Notes: a model not told the origin generated them from the sequence alone. DNA of 38,687 nt from Candidatus Dietzia intestinigallinarum (GCA_019119875.1 DWWG01000158.1:1-38687), one strand, 5' to 3'. Shown: positions 16,618 to 24,239, counted from the stretch's first letter. Numbers and translations are program-made.

Positions 16618-19600
16618 TCAGATCCGGGACAGCGTCATCCTGACGCCCTCAGCCAGTTCGACGGGGTCGCCGTCGGCCGCGTCGAGCGCGTCCACCACCG
16701 CGAAGTCGGTGGCCAAGACCTCGCCGGCGATCAGCTGTGCGTGTCGTTCGGCCCACTCACGACGCTCGGCGGGAACCTCCATGCGCACGCGGATGCGATC
16801 GACGATGTCGAAACCGGCGCTTCGACGGGCCTCCTGGATCTCACGCACCCGATCCTTGGCCCAGCCCTCCGCCTCGAGCTCCTCGGTGACGGTCAGATCC
16901 AACACCACGAGCCCGGCGCCACCGGGCAGGGCCGCGGTGGACTCCGGGTCCGCGGCCACGAGGCGGTGCTCGTACTCTCCTTCCTGCAGCTGGATGCCGC
17001 CGGCGGTCACCACGCCGTCCACCTCGGACCAGTCGCCGGACTTGGAGGCCTTGATGCAGGCCTGCACCTGCTTGCCCAGTCGCGGCCCGGCGGCGCGGGC
17101 GTTGACCGCCAGCTCCATCCGGCCGTGCGCGGCCACGTCGCTGGTCAGGATCACCTCGCGCACGTTGACCTCGTCGGCGATGATCCCCACGAACGGGCGC
17201 AGACGTTCGGCGTCCGGCATCGCCACCGTCAGCGAGTTGAGCGGCAGGCGCACACGCAGGTGCTTGGCCTTCCGGACCGAGGAGGCGGTCGAACACACCG
17301 CCCGTACGGCTTCCATGGCCTCCACCAGGGACTCGTCCGACGGGAGCTCGTCCGCGCTCGGCCAGTCCGTCAGGTGCACCGACTCCTCACCGGTCAGGCC
17401 CGTCCAGATCACCTCGGACATCAACGGCAGCAGCGGCGCCGCCAGCCGCATGGTGGTCTCGAGCACCGTGTACAGGGTGTCGAACGCGTCGCGGGCGTCC
17501 TGCCCCGAGGACTCCCCCGCCCAGAAGCGTGACCGCGAGCGACGCACGTACCAGTTGGTCAGGGCGTCGGCGAACGACCGCAGCTCGTCGCAGGCTCCGG
17601 CGATGTCGGTGATGTCCAGCGCCTCGGTCATGGCGTCGCGCGTCGACGCCAGCCGGGACAGGATGTACCGGTCCAACACATGCTGGGAATCGGTCCGCCA
17701 GGTCGCACGCTCGGAGGCGTACAGCTGGAAGAAGCTGTAGGAGTTCCACAGTGGGAGCATGGCCTGGCGCACCCCCTCGCGGATGCCCTGTTCGGTCACC
17801 ACCAAGTTGCCGCCCCGCAGGATCGGCGAGCTCATCAGGAACCAGCGCATGGCGTCCGAGCCGTCACGCGCGAACACCTCGTTGACGTCCGGGTAGTTGC
17901 CCTTGGACTTGCTCATCTTGAGCCCGTCGTTGCCCAGGACGATGCCGTGGGCCGCGACGTGCGTGAAGGCCGGACGGTCGAACAGCGCCGTGGCCAGGAC
18001 GTGCAGGGTGTAGAACCACCCGCGGGTCTGGCCGTTGTACTCGACGATGAAGTCGCCGGGGAAATGGCTCTCGAACCATTCCTTGTTCTCAAACGGGTAG
18101 TGGACCTGCGCGAACGGCATCGAACCGGACTCGAACCAGCAGTCGAACACGTCGGCCACGCGGCGCATCGTGGACCTGCCGGTCGGGTCGTCCGGGTTCG
18201 GCCGGGTCAGCTCGTCGATGTACGGGCGGTGCAGGTCGGTCGGCCGCACCCCGAAGTCCCGCTCGAGTTCGTCGAGCGAGCCGTAGACGTCCACGCGCGG
18301 GTAGGCCGGGTCGTCGGACTCCCACACCGGGATGGGTGCACCCCAGTAGCGGTTGCGGTTGATGTTCCAGTCGCGCGCGCCCTCCAGCCACTTGCCGAAC
18401 TGCCCGTCGCGCACATGCTCGGGCATCCAGGTGATCTGTTCCCTGTTGAGCTCGACCATGCGATCCCGGATCGCGGTGACCTTGACGAACCACGCGGGCA
18501 GCGCCATGTAGATGAGCGGCTGGCCGGAGCGCCACGAATGCGGGTAGGAGTGCTCGATGGTCTCGTGCCGGATCAGTCGGCCCGCCGCGCGCAGGTCGCG
18601 GGAGATCGGCGCGTTGGCGTCGAAGACCAACTGGCCGGCGTACGGCGGCACCTCGGTGGTGAACTTGCCGTCGGCTCCCACCGGGATGACCAGCTCGATC
18701 CCGGCGGCGGAACAGACCTCCAGGTCCTCCTCACCGAAGGCCGGCGCCTGGTGGACGATCCCGGTGCCCGACTCGGTCGTGACATAGTCCGCCGACAGGA
18801 TCACGTGCGCGTTGGGGTGACCGGCGAAGAAGTCGAACGGCGGCGTGTAGCTCAACCCCACCAGTTCGGTGCCCTTGAGGGTGGCCACGACCTCGGCGTC
18901 CTCGCCGAACTCGGCGGCGTACACGGCTCGGCGGGCCTCCGCCAGCACGAAACTCCGTCCCGCCAGGTCACCGGATCTCACCCGGACCACCGAGTAGTCG
19001 ATCTCGGGGTGCACGGCGGCGGCGAGGTTGGACGGCAGGGTCCAGGGCGTGGTGGTCCAGACCAGCGCCTCGGCGCCGTACAGCGGGCTGTCCTGGGGCG
19101 CGGCCAGTGGCAGCCCCACGGTGACCGCCGGGTCCTGACGCATCTTGTAGGCGTCATCGAGACGGGTCTCCTGGTTGGACAGCGGCGTCTGCTCGTACCA
19201 GGAGTACGGGAGGACGCGAAAGCCCTTGTAGACCAGGCCCTTGTCGTAGAGCTGCTTGAAGGCCCACAGCACGGACTCGGTGAAGTCGATGTCGAGGGTC
19301 TTGTAGTCGTTGTCGAAGTCCACCCAGCGGGCCTGCCGGTGGACGTAGTTCTCCCACTCGTCGGTGTACTGCAGCACCGAACGCCTGCAGGCGGAGTTGA
19401 ACTCGGCCAGTCCCATGTCGAGGATCTGCGATTTCTCGGTGATGCCCAGCTGCTTCTCCGCCTCCAGTTCGGCGGGCAGTCCGTGGCAGTCCCAGCCGAA
19501 GCGGCGGTCGACCTTGTAGCCGCGCATGGTGCGGTAGCGAGGGATGACGTCCTTGACGTAGCCGGTCAGCAGGTGGCCGTAGTGCGGCAGACCGTTGGCG

Positions 19601-19827
19601 AACGGTGGGCCGTCGTAGAAGACGTACTCGTCCGCGTCGGCGCGGTTCCGGATCGACTCACGGAAGGTGTCGCGCTCGTCCCAGCGGGCCAGGACGGTCT
19701 CCTCGAGCGCGGGGAACGACGGCGACTGCGCCGTGGATCCCCCGGTGAGATCGAGAATCGGGTACGCGCTCCCGGTGCCGGCGGTTCCGGGGTTCTGGGC
19801 ATCCGGTGTCGCGGATTCGGTACTCAT
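16618..19827 (-). CDS. ileS: Isoleucyl-tRNA synthetase, eukaryote-like type
   Basis: IleS charges tRNA-Ile. The 1069-aa protein has the class I signatures PHYGH (81-85, the HIGH motif) and KMSKS in [17 protein letters not shown]. The wording [20 protein letters not shown] and the absence of the bacterial-type C-terminal zinc finger place it with the type 2 (eukaryote-like) enzymes of actinobacteria. Type 2 enzymes are known for low sensitivity to mupirocin. An editing domain lies between the two signatures. ATG 19827 was chosen; it has GAGGAG ten bases upstream, and the frame before it runs into the leader. Expression should be controlled by the T-box leader upstream. dinB follows 12 nt later. 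Confidence 0.97.
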   Translation of the reverse strand: MSTESATPDAQNPGTAGTGSAYPILDLTGGSTAQSPSFPALEETVLARWDERDTFRESIRNRADADEYVFYDGPPFANGLPHYGHLLTGYVKDVIPRYRTMRGYKVDRRFGWDCHGLPAELEAEKQLGITEKSQILDMGLAEFNSACRRSVLQYTDEWENYVHRQARWVDFDNDYKTLDIDFTESVLWAFKQLYDKGLVYKGFRVLPYSWYEQTPLSNQETRLDDAYKMRQDPAVTVGLPLAAPQDSPLYGAEALVWTTTPWTLPSNLAAAVHPEIDYSVVRVRSGDLAGRSFVLAEARRAVYAAEFGEDAEVVATLKGTELVGLSYTPPFDFFAGHPNAHVILSADYVTTESGTGIVHQAPAFGEEDLEVCSAAGIELVIPVGADGKFTTEVPPYAGQLVFDANAPISRDLRAAGRLIRHETIEHSYPHSWRSGQPLIYMALPAWFVKVTAIRDRMVELNREQITWMPEHVRDGQFGKWLEGARDWNINRNRYWGAPIPVWESDDPAYPRVDVYGSLDELERDFGVRPTDLHRPYIDELTRPNPDDPTGRSTMRRVADVFDCWFESGSMPFAQVHYPFENKEWFESHFPGDFIVEYNGQTRGWFYTLHVLATALFDRPAFTHVAAHGIVLGNDGLKMSKSKGNYPDVNEVFARDGSDAMRWFLMSSPILRGGNLVVTEQGIREGVRQAMLPLWNSYSFFQLYASERATWRTDSQHVLDRYILSRLASTRDAMTEALDITDIAGACDELRSFADALTNWYVRRSRSRFWAGESSGQDARDAFDTLYTVLETTMRLAAPLLPLMSEVIWTGLTGEESVHLTDWPSADELPSDESLVEAMEAVRAVCSTASSVRKAKHLRVRLPLNSLTVAMPDAERLRPFVGIIADEVNVREVILTSDVAAHGRMELAVNARAAGPRLGKQVQACIKASKSGDWSEVDGVVTAGGIQLQEGEYEHRLVAADPESTAALPGGAGLVVLDLTVTEELEAEGWAKDRVREIQEARRSAGFDIVDRIRVRMEVPAERREWAERHAQLIAGEVLATDFAVVDALDAADGDPVELAEGVRMTLSRI

Positions 19828-20098
19828 CTGGGCGGGACTCCTCGCGTACGGGGCCCTCACAAGTTCGCATCCGTGGGGGCCGTCAGACCTGCGCTCGGGG
19901 ACGATCCGGGTGCGTCCTGCGCACCCGTCCGCGGTACCACCCCGTTTGACGACGACGACGCGACGCCCACTCGTGGATCAGGCTGTGACGGGCCCACCCG
20001 TTCGGTTCTACTGGGCGGGTCCGCCGCGGGCCCGCTGTTCTTCCGAGCGCTCCCCGGTGATGGCCGGATCCGTGCGCATCCGGCGCGCGGCCGGACGG
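19828..20098 (-). ncRNA. ileS T-box riboswitch leader (translational type)
   Basis: The minus-strand leader carries the T-box sequence GGTGGTACCGCG (19941 down to 19930), whose UGGU would pair with the 3' end of uncharged tRNA-Ile. Near the 5' end there is a short Stem I: CCGG (20094-20091), upper helix GCCGGAT/ATCCGGC (20084-20078 with 20069-20063), the specifier ATC for isoleucine (20061-20059), then CCGG (20057-20054). GGGGAGCGCTCGGAAGAAC follows. A GGGTGC/GCACCC hairpin (19926-19921 with 19913-19908) follows the T-box. There is no T-tract; the ileS ribosome-binding site lies at the end, so control is probably on translation, as shown for actinobacterial ileS leaders. The exact sequestering helix was not worked out. 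Confidence 0.9.
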
Positions 20099-20104
20099 TT
20101 CCCG

Positions 20105-20110
20105 ATCCTA
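20105..20110 (-). promoter_or_regulatory. ileS -10 element, overlapping the stop of the gene upstream
   Basis: TAGGAT on the minus strand begins with the TAG stop codon of the 76-aa membrane protein gene. A start near 20098 gives a T-box leader of about 270 nt whose Stem I begins almost at once. Confidence 0.55.
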
Positions 20111-20338
20111 CCCCTCTGTGGGGTGGTCCGCGTGTGCCCGGGTGGGGTCGTCAGCGGGTTCGTGGCCCTTCTCGCCCCCGGGACCTCCACGGCCGCGGAT
20201 GAGATCGATCAGCAGCAGGAGCAGTCCCAGGGCCCCGACGGCGATACACGCCCACGCCCACCCGATGGAGCCGGTGGCGACTGCGGCCACGAGGAACGCG
20301 AAGCCGAGGATCGTCAGGCCGAGTGCGGCGACGAGCAT
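20108..20338 (-). CDS. Small two-helix membrane protein between divIVA and ileS
   Basis: This 76-aa protein has two hydrophobic segments, about residues 2-21 and 26-47, then a basic, glycine-rich and acidic tail (IRGRGGPGGEKGHEPADD). This suggests a hairpin in the membrane with the tail in the cytoplasm. CAGGAGG lies five bases before the ATG, a good ribosome-binding site. It has its own likely promoter (TATATT at 20417-20422) after the divIVA terminator, and a strong hairpin in its leader. Its TAG stop forms part of the ileS -10. I recall small membrane proteins at the same place in corynebacteria but assign no function. Confidence 0.75.
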   Translation of the reverse strand: MLVAALGLTILGFAFLVAAVATGSIGWAWACIAVGALGLLLLLIDLIRGRGGPGGEKGHEPADDPTRAHADHPTEG

Positions 20339-20381
20339 CGGTGCCTCCTGGTGCTTGGCGTGGCGAGTGGGACCGGGACGC

Positions 20382-20404
20382 GGGCCGTCGCTGCGCGACG
20401 GCCC
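20382..20404 (-). other. Perfect 10-bp hairpin in the leader of the small membrane protein gene
   Basis: GGGCCGTCGC (20382-20391) and GCGACGGCCC (20395-20404) pair perfectly around a 3-base loop. The hairpin starts about six bases after the start site predicted from TATATT. It could be an attenuator, an RNA stabiliser, a second terminator for divIVA, or a DNA operator. Confidence 0.75.
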
Positions 20405-20416
20405 TGACCTCCCTCG

Positions 20417-20422
20417 AATATA
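20417..20422 (-). promoter_or_regulatory. -10 element of the small membrane protein gene
   Basis: TATATT on the minus strand is the best -10 match in the window and stands in an A/T-rich island between two hairpins. It lies directly after the divIVA terminator stem. A -35 would fall inside that stem and is not recognisable. Confidence 0.55.
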
Positions 20423-20424
20423 CG

Positions 20425-20459
20425 TCGACCCCCGCGCCCTCGACAGGGGCGGGGGTCGA
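20425..20459 (-). terminator. divIVA terminator hairpin
   Basis: TCGACCCCCGC (20425-20435) and GCGGGGGTCGA (20449-20459) form a perfect 11-bp stem, with further GCCC/GGGC pairing inside. It starts about 20 bases after the divIVA stop. The following bases are A/T-rich (GTATATT) rather than a T-run. Confidence 0.7.
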
Positions 20460-20477
20460 GGCGTTCACATCACGGGA

Positions 20478-21380
20478 TCAGTCGGTGGTGGTACCGCTGT
20501 CCTTCCTGGTGTCCTTGTCCGACGGGGAGCCGATCTCGCCGGGCGCGGACGGGGCGGCGGAACCGGTCTTACCCAGCTCGGAGAGCTGGTTCTCCAGGTA
20601 GCTGGTGAGCCGGCTGCGGTAGTCCTTCTCGAAGGTCCGCAGCTGGTCGATCCGCCCCTCCAGGACGCCCCGCTGCTGGTTGATCGTGGCCATGATCTCG
20701 GTGTGCTTCCGCTCGGCGTCGGCCTGCAGGGCGTCGGCTTTGGCCTGGGCTTCCTTGATCTGCTGCTCGGAGCGCGTCTGGGCGTCCTTGACGATCCCGT
20801 CCGACTTGTTCTTGGCCTCGCCGAGGAGCCGGTCGGCCTCCTTGCGTGCGTCGCCGACCATCTTCTCGGATTCGGCCTTGGCGTCGCCGACGAGGCGATC
20901 CGACTCGCCACGGGCTCTGGCCATGAGCCCGTCGGACTCCTTCTTGGCCTCGCCCGTGAGTCGGTCGGCCATTTCCTGGGCCATCGCCAGCACCCGGGCG
21001 GCGCGCAGGTGGGTCTCGGAGTTGGCCGCGCCGTCGTCCTCGGACTCGGCGAGCGACGGGGTGGCGGCCGCGGCCGGAGCCGCGGCCGGTGCCGGTGCCG
21101 GCGCCGGGGCGGCAGCAGCCGCAGGGGCTGCCGGAGTCGCAGCCTGGGCGGGGGCGGCGGCCGATTTGTCGCCCTTGTCGGCGGACTTGCGCGCCTTCTC
21201 CAGGTCCTTGCTCAGCTCGTCCACCCGCTGACGGAGATCCTCGTTCTCCCCCACGAGTTCCGCGAGCTCCTTCTCGACCAGGTCCAGGAACTGGTCGACC
21301 TCGTCCTCGTTGTAGCCGCGCTTGCCGATCGGCGGCTTGGAGAACGCGACGTTGTGCACATCGGCTGGAGTCAACGGCAT
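20478..21380 (-). CDS. divIVA: DivIVA / Wag31 polar growth and division protein
   Basis: DivIVA binds curved membrane at cell poles and recruits the cell-wall elongation machinery in mycolata. The 300-aa protein has the N-terminal lipid-binding domain ([21 protein letters not shown], then [14 protein letters not shown]), and a first coiled coil to about residue 68. An Ala/Pro-rich linker (about 74-109) follows, then a long second coiled coil. Residues 134-232 are nine back-to-back 11-residue repeats, each starting with Ala, for example [12 protein letters not shown] polar tail closes the protein. ATG 21380 has GAGGGG about seven bases upstream; the longer frame to 21437 lacks conservation. 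It has its own likely promoter and a structured leader. Confidence 0.95.
   Translation of the reverse strand: MPLTPADVHNVAFSKPPIGKRGYNEDEVDQFLDLVEKELAELVGENEDLRQRVDELSKDLEKARKSADKGDKSAAAPAQAATPAAPAAAAAPAPAPAPAAAPAAAATPSLAESEDDGAANSETHLRAARVLAMAQEMADRLTGEAKKESDGLMARARGESDRLVGDAKAESEKMVGDARKEADRLLGEAKNKSDGIVKDAQTRSEQQIKEAQAKADALQADAERKHTEIMATINQQRGVLEGRIDQLRTFEKDYRSRLTSYLENQLSELGKTGSAAPSAPGEIGSPSDKDTRKDSGTTTD
20685..20981 (-). repeat. Nine tandem hendecad repeats within divIVA
   Basis: Residues 134-232 of DivIVA divide without gaps into nine 11-residue units (33 nt each), all starting with Ala and most with the pattern A-x-x-E/x-S/A-D/E-x-h-h-x-D/E. Hendecads form a nearly straight coiled coil. 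The DNA repeat is only approximate, so it looks old and under protein-level selection. Confidence 0.8.
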
Positions 21381-21410
21381 GGGATACCCCTCGTGGTCGT
21401 CTCGGGTGCC

Positions 21411-21435
21411 GGTCCGGCGTTCTCGCACCGGACCC
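21411..21435 (-). other. Hairpin in the divIVA leader
   Basis: GGTCCGG (21411-21417) pairs with CCGGACC (21429-21435). It lies between the predicted start site (near 21444) and the ribosome-binding site of divIVA. It might end read-through from yggT, or shape translation of divIVA. Confidence 0.6.
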
Positions 21436-21450
21436 ACGACATCATTACTA

Positions 21451-21478
21451 CCTTAACGCGTGCCAATCTAGTCACAAT
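21451..21478 (-). promoter_or_regulatory. Probable divIVA promoter
   Basis: On the minus strand TTGTGA (21478-21473) and TAAGGT (21456-21451) are 16 bp apart, in one of the most A/T-rich stretches of the window. The leader would be about 64 nt and contain the hairpin at 21411-21435. Confidence 0.5.
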
Positions 21479-21512
21479 CAGCCCGCACGTCACCATGACC
21501 TCGCGGCGCGGC

Positions 21513-21812
21513 TCACTGAATGCTGCTGTACACGCCTGAAATGATCAGTTCCAGGATGATGAGCGCGATGAACAGGACCAGCACGGAGAGGTCGAGCGAC
21601 ACCTGACCGAGCCGAACCGGCTTGATGACCTTGCGAAGCGCCTTGACCGGCGGATCGGTGACTGTGAACAGCAGCTCCAGGATCACCGCGACTACGCCCT
21701 TGGGGCTCCAGCCGCGTGAGAACGAGGCGATCATCTCCACGACGATCCGGGCCAGCAGAAGGAACCGGAAGATCATGACCGCGTAGAGAAGGATCATCAG
21801 GAAGGTAGTCAC
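21513..21812 (-). CDS. YggT family membrane protein
   Basis: The 99-aa protein has a hydrophobic N-terminal segment (about residues 2-25), a central amphipathic part with TDPPVKALRKVIKP, and a C-terminal hydrophobic segment (about 74-95). This is the single-unit form of the YggT family. It lies between sepF and divIVA, the usual place in Gram-positive and actinobacterial division clusters, and so is often taken to act in division or envelope assembly; a biochemical role is not known. GTG 21812 was chosen; TAGGGT lies exactly seven bases upstream, so it is probably leaderless with its own promoter. Confidence 0.92.
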   Translation of the reverse strand: MTTFLMILLYAVMIFRFLLLARIVVEMIASFSRGWSPKGVVAVILELLFTVTDPPVKALRKVIKPVRLGQVSLDLSVLVLFIALIILELIISGVYSSIQ

Positions 21813-21819
21813 GGCGTCA

Positions 21820-21825
21820 ACCCTA
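21820..21825 (-). promoter_or_regulatory. Leaderless -10 of yggT
   Basis: TAGGGT on the minus strand, then seven bases, then GTG 21812. No ribosome-binding site fits between them. Confidence 0.55.
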
Positions 21826-21884
21826 CTGATCGATTTCGGGCGCCGAGCGGGGGCACCCTGTCACCTGGAGAAGTGCCGGAGCCG

Positions 21885-22580
21885 TCAGCGGCGGAACGCA
21901 CCGTTGACCGCGTCGCGGACCTCGGCCTCGGTGAGATCCATCCCGGCGGGCTGCAGCAGGAATGTGCGCTCGCGGTCGGCGACCTTCTCCATACGACCGT
22001 CGAGCCCGAAGACCAGGCCGGCGGCGAAGTCGACCATGCGGCGCGCGTCGCCGGAGGCCATGGTCGACAGGTCCAGCACGACGGCGCGACCGGCGCGGAA
22101 GTGCTCACCGAGGCTCTTGCCGTCGCCGAAGCCCCGGGGGCGCTCCACCACGGTCTCGGGAACCGTGACGAGCCCGTCCTCCACGAACTCCTCCTCGGGG
22201 GCCAGCGCGACGGCGCCCCGGGTGGCGGGCACTCCGCGCATCGAGGCGCGGGCTCCCGCCTCTGCGGCGTGGTAGCGGCGGGGACGCGGGGCGGTGTCGT
22301 CGGCCACGGCGCGGCGCGGGGCCACTGCGCGGTCGTCGACGGGCCCGAGCTCGTCGAGGCGGGTACGGGGTGCGGGCTCGTCGGCGTACCGGTCCGCGGC
22401 GTAGCCGTAGTCGTCCCGGCGGTCACGACCGACCGGTCCGAGATCGTCCATCTCGTGGAGTGCGCGGGGGTCCCGCGGGTCGTGGTGGACCGGACGGTCG
22501 TAGTCGTCCAGGTACTCGTCCTCGTACGCCGCGACGGGCGCCATTCCGAAGTACTCCTTGAACCGGGCGATTGCGCTCAT
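21885..22580 (-). CDS. sepF: Cell division protein SepF
   Basis: SepF tethers FtsZ to the membrane and is the only such anchor in bacteria without FtsA, as here. The 231-aa protein starts with an amphipathic helix (MSAIARFKEYFGMAP) that would bind the membrane. A long acidic, Asp/Tyr/Arg-rich linker follows (about residues 18-135). Last comes the globular SepF domain (about 140-225) with RAVVLDLSTMASGDARRMVDFAAGL and the closing DAVNGAFRR. GGAAGG lies before the ATG. A TAGTTT at 22657-22662 and a GGGAG/CTCCC hairpin (22628-22641) lie in the 74-nt gap upstream. Confidence 0.95.
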   Translation of the reverse strand: MSAIARFKEYFGMAPVAAYEDEYLDDYDRPVHHDPRDPRALHEMDDLGPVGRDRRDDYGYAADRYADEPAPRTRLDELGPVDDRAVAPRRAVADDTAPRPRRYHAAEAGARASMRGVPATRGAVALAPEEEFVEDGLVTVPETVVERPRGFGDGKSLGEHFRAGRAVVLDLSTMASGDARRMVDFAAGLVFGLDGRMEKVADRERTFLLQPAGMDLTEAEVRDAVNGAFRR

Positions 22581-22627
22581 CTTCCGGGACCTTCCTGGTA
22601 ACGGGGTCGTCGCGGGCTAGGCGTCAT

Positions 22628-22662
22628 GGGAGACACCTCCCACGAGGTTGGATCTCAAACTA
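22628..22662 (-). promoter_or_regulatory. Possible sepF promoter and leader hairpin
   Basis: TAGTTT (22662-22657, minus strand) overlaps the TGA stop of yggS by one base. A start near 22650 would give a 70-nt leader that begins with GGGAG GTGT CTCCC (22641-22628), a small perfect hairpin. No clear -35 is seen. Confidence 0.35.
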
Positions 22663-23383
22663 CTGGGCGGGGGCCGAGGATCGCCGTTCCGACACGCACG
22701 CAGGTCGAACCCGCCGCGATCGCCGCCTCCAGATCACCGGACATGCCTGCGGAGAACTCGGTCGCACCGGGATGGGCGCGGCGGAGTCCGGAGGCGACCT
22801 CGGCGGCGTCGGCGAAGTGCGTGGCCGCCTCCCCCTCGAGTGGGGGCACCACCATCAGGCCGGCCAGGCGCAGGTGCTCAAGTCCGGCCACGTGGTCGGC
22901 CAGGGCGGGCAGGTCCTCGCGGGTGACCCCGCCGCGCGAGGTGTCGCCGTCGAGGCTCAGCTGCAGCAGGACGGGAAGGGGCCCCACCCCGTCGTTCTCG
23001 TCGGCCAGGCGGGCGCGGCCACGATCGAGTCCGCGGGCGACCTTCACCGAATGGACGGAGTGGACGCGGTCGGCCCACCCCGCCACGGCGACGGCCTTGT
23101 TGGACTGGATGTTGCCCACCATGTTCCACCGGACCGTGGTGGCGAGGTCGGCGTCCGCCGCGGCGAGGTCCGCGACCTTGGCGGCCGCCTCCTGGACGCG
23201 GTTCTCCCCCAGGTCGCGCACGCCCAGCCGCGCGAGTCGGATCACGTCGGCGACGGGGTGGAATTTGGTGACGACGACGAGGTCGACCTCTTCTGTCCGG
23301 CCCGCAGCCGCTCGCGCGGCGTCGAGGCGCTCACGGGTGGCGGCGAGGCGGTCGGCCAGTTCGTCTGTTCGCGGGTCGGTCAC
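22655..23383 (-). CDS. YggS family PLP-binding protein
   Basis: This 242-aa protein belongs to the PLPBP/YggS family, which holds pyridoxal phosphate without known catalysis and keeps vitamin B6 and amino-acid pools in balance. The PLP lysine is K40 in LVVVTKFHP. LGENRVQEA and FSAGMSGDLEAAIAAGSTCVRVG (in parts) are the family's later motifs. Where most members have W-H-x-h-G-x-h-Q-x-N-K, this one reads WNMVGNIQSNK, with Asn for His. The GTG start has AGGTGAG just upstream. It sits between pgeF and sepF, as in most actinobacteria. Confidence 0.93.
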   Translation of the reverse strand: MTDPRTDELADRLAATRERLDAARAAAGRTEEVDLVVVTKFHPVADVIRLARLGVRDLGENRVQEAAAKVADLAAADADLATTVRWNMVGNIQSNKAVAVAGWADRVHSVHSVKVARGLDRGRARLADENDGVGPLPVLLQLSLDGDTSRGGVTREDLPALADHVAGLEHLRLAGLMVVPPLEGEAATHFADAAEVASGLRRAHPGATEFSAGMSGDLEAAIAAGSTCVRVGTAILGPRPVV

Positions 23384-23407
23384 GGCTCACCTGCCGATAT
23401 GCCGAGA

Positions 23408-23431
23408 TCATGCTGCATGACCCGTAACCTA
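23408..23431 (-). promoter_or_regulatory. Possible yggS promoter with a palindromic operator
   Basis: TAGGTT (23431-23426, minus strand) is a likely -10, with a start near 23419. The 13-bp palindrome TCATGCTGCATGA (23408-23420) sits over that start site, where a repressor would be expected to bind. No regulator is suggested by the neighbours. Confidence 0.35.
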
Positions 23432-23471
23432 TCGGACGATGCGGCAGACGGGGCACGGCGGGCTCGACGCG

Positions 23472-24239
23472 TCAGTCGCGCCAGATGACGGAGGCCTGCC
23501 GTCCGGTCCGGCCCTGGCGGCGGTAGGAGAACAGGGACTCGTCGGCGATCGTGCACCGCGGGTCGGAGTCGACCTGGCTGACGCCGAGTCCGGCGAGCTG
23601 CCGGGTGATGCCCTTCCGCAGATCCACGCCTGCGGTCCCGGCGATGGTGCGGGCCCGGCTGCCGGGCAGCGCGGCCTCGACCTCGGCGACCATCTGGTCG
23701 GGCAGCTCGTAGTGCTCACCCGCCGCGGCGGGTCCCAGCAGGACCGTGATCCGCTCGACACGCGCGCCGAGCGAGGTCATGGCCCCGATGAGCGCGGGCA
23801 CGATCCCCCCGACGGCGCCGACCCGCCCGGCGTGGGCCGCGCCGATCACGCCCGCCTCGGAGTCGGCCGCGAGCACGGGCACACAGTCGGCGGTGAGGAC
23901 GGCCAGGGCCAGTCCGGGCTTGTCGGTCACCAGTCCGTCGGTGGCCGGGACCGGTCCACCCGTCGCGCGGGTCACGCGGGCGATTCGGGTGCCGTGGACC
24001 TGGTCCATCCACACCACATCGGAGGCCGGCAGCCCGAGGCGGCGTGCGAGACGCGCCCGGTTCGCCGCCACCGCCGCCGGGGCGTCACCGACGTGATCGC
24101 CGAGGTTGAACGAGTCGAAATCACCGGTGGACACGCCACCGCGACGGTCGGTGACCACGCGGCGGACGCGTCCGGTGCCGTGGGAGGCCACAGCCGGCTC
24201 AGTGCCGCATGAACGGCGGGACGTCGATGTCGTCGTCAT
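23472..24239 (-). CDS. pgeF: Multicopper polyphenol-oxidase-fold protein (PgeF/YfiH)
   Basis: Members of this family were called laccase-domain proteins; E. coli YfiH (PgeF) is known to correct misamidated peptidoglycan precursors carrying L-Ser in place of L-Ala. Motifs here are [31 protein letters not shown] with the conserved cysteine, and AAHAGRVG, together giving the zinc/copper site. The Arg in HAGRVG is where other members have Trp-Arg (HAGWRG). Length is 255 aa with ATG 24239, which overlaps ftsZ by 41 nt; GTG 24191 (239 aa, no overlap) is an equally open choice, and neither has a clear ribosome-binding site. It directly follows ftsZ, as usual in actinobacteria. Confidence 0.9.
   Translation of the reverse strand: MTTTSTSRRSCGTEPAVASHGTGRVRRVVTDRRGGVSTGDFDSFNLGDHVGDAPAAVAANRARLARRLGLPASDVVWMDQVHGTRIARVTRATGGPVPATDGLVTDKPGLALAVLTADCVPVLAADSEAGVIGAAHAGRVGAVGGIVPALIGAMTSLGARVERITVLLGPAAAGEHYELPDQMVAEVEAALPGSRARTIAGTAGVDLRKGITRQLAGLGVSQVDSDPRCTIADESLFSYRRQGRTGRQASVIWRD

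Noticed and set aside
15295-20202. Two long plus-strand ORFs (745 and 840 aa) over dinB, ileS and the T-box leader
   Set aside because: Both are antisense shadows of strongly conserved genes and read through the ileS leader.
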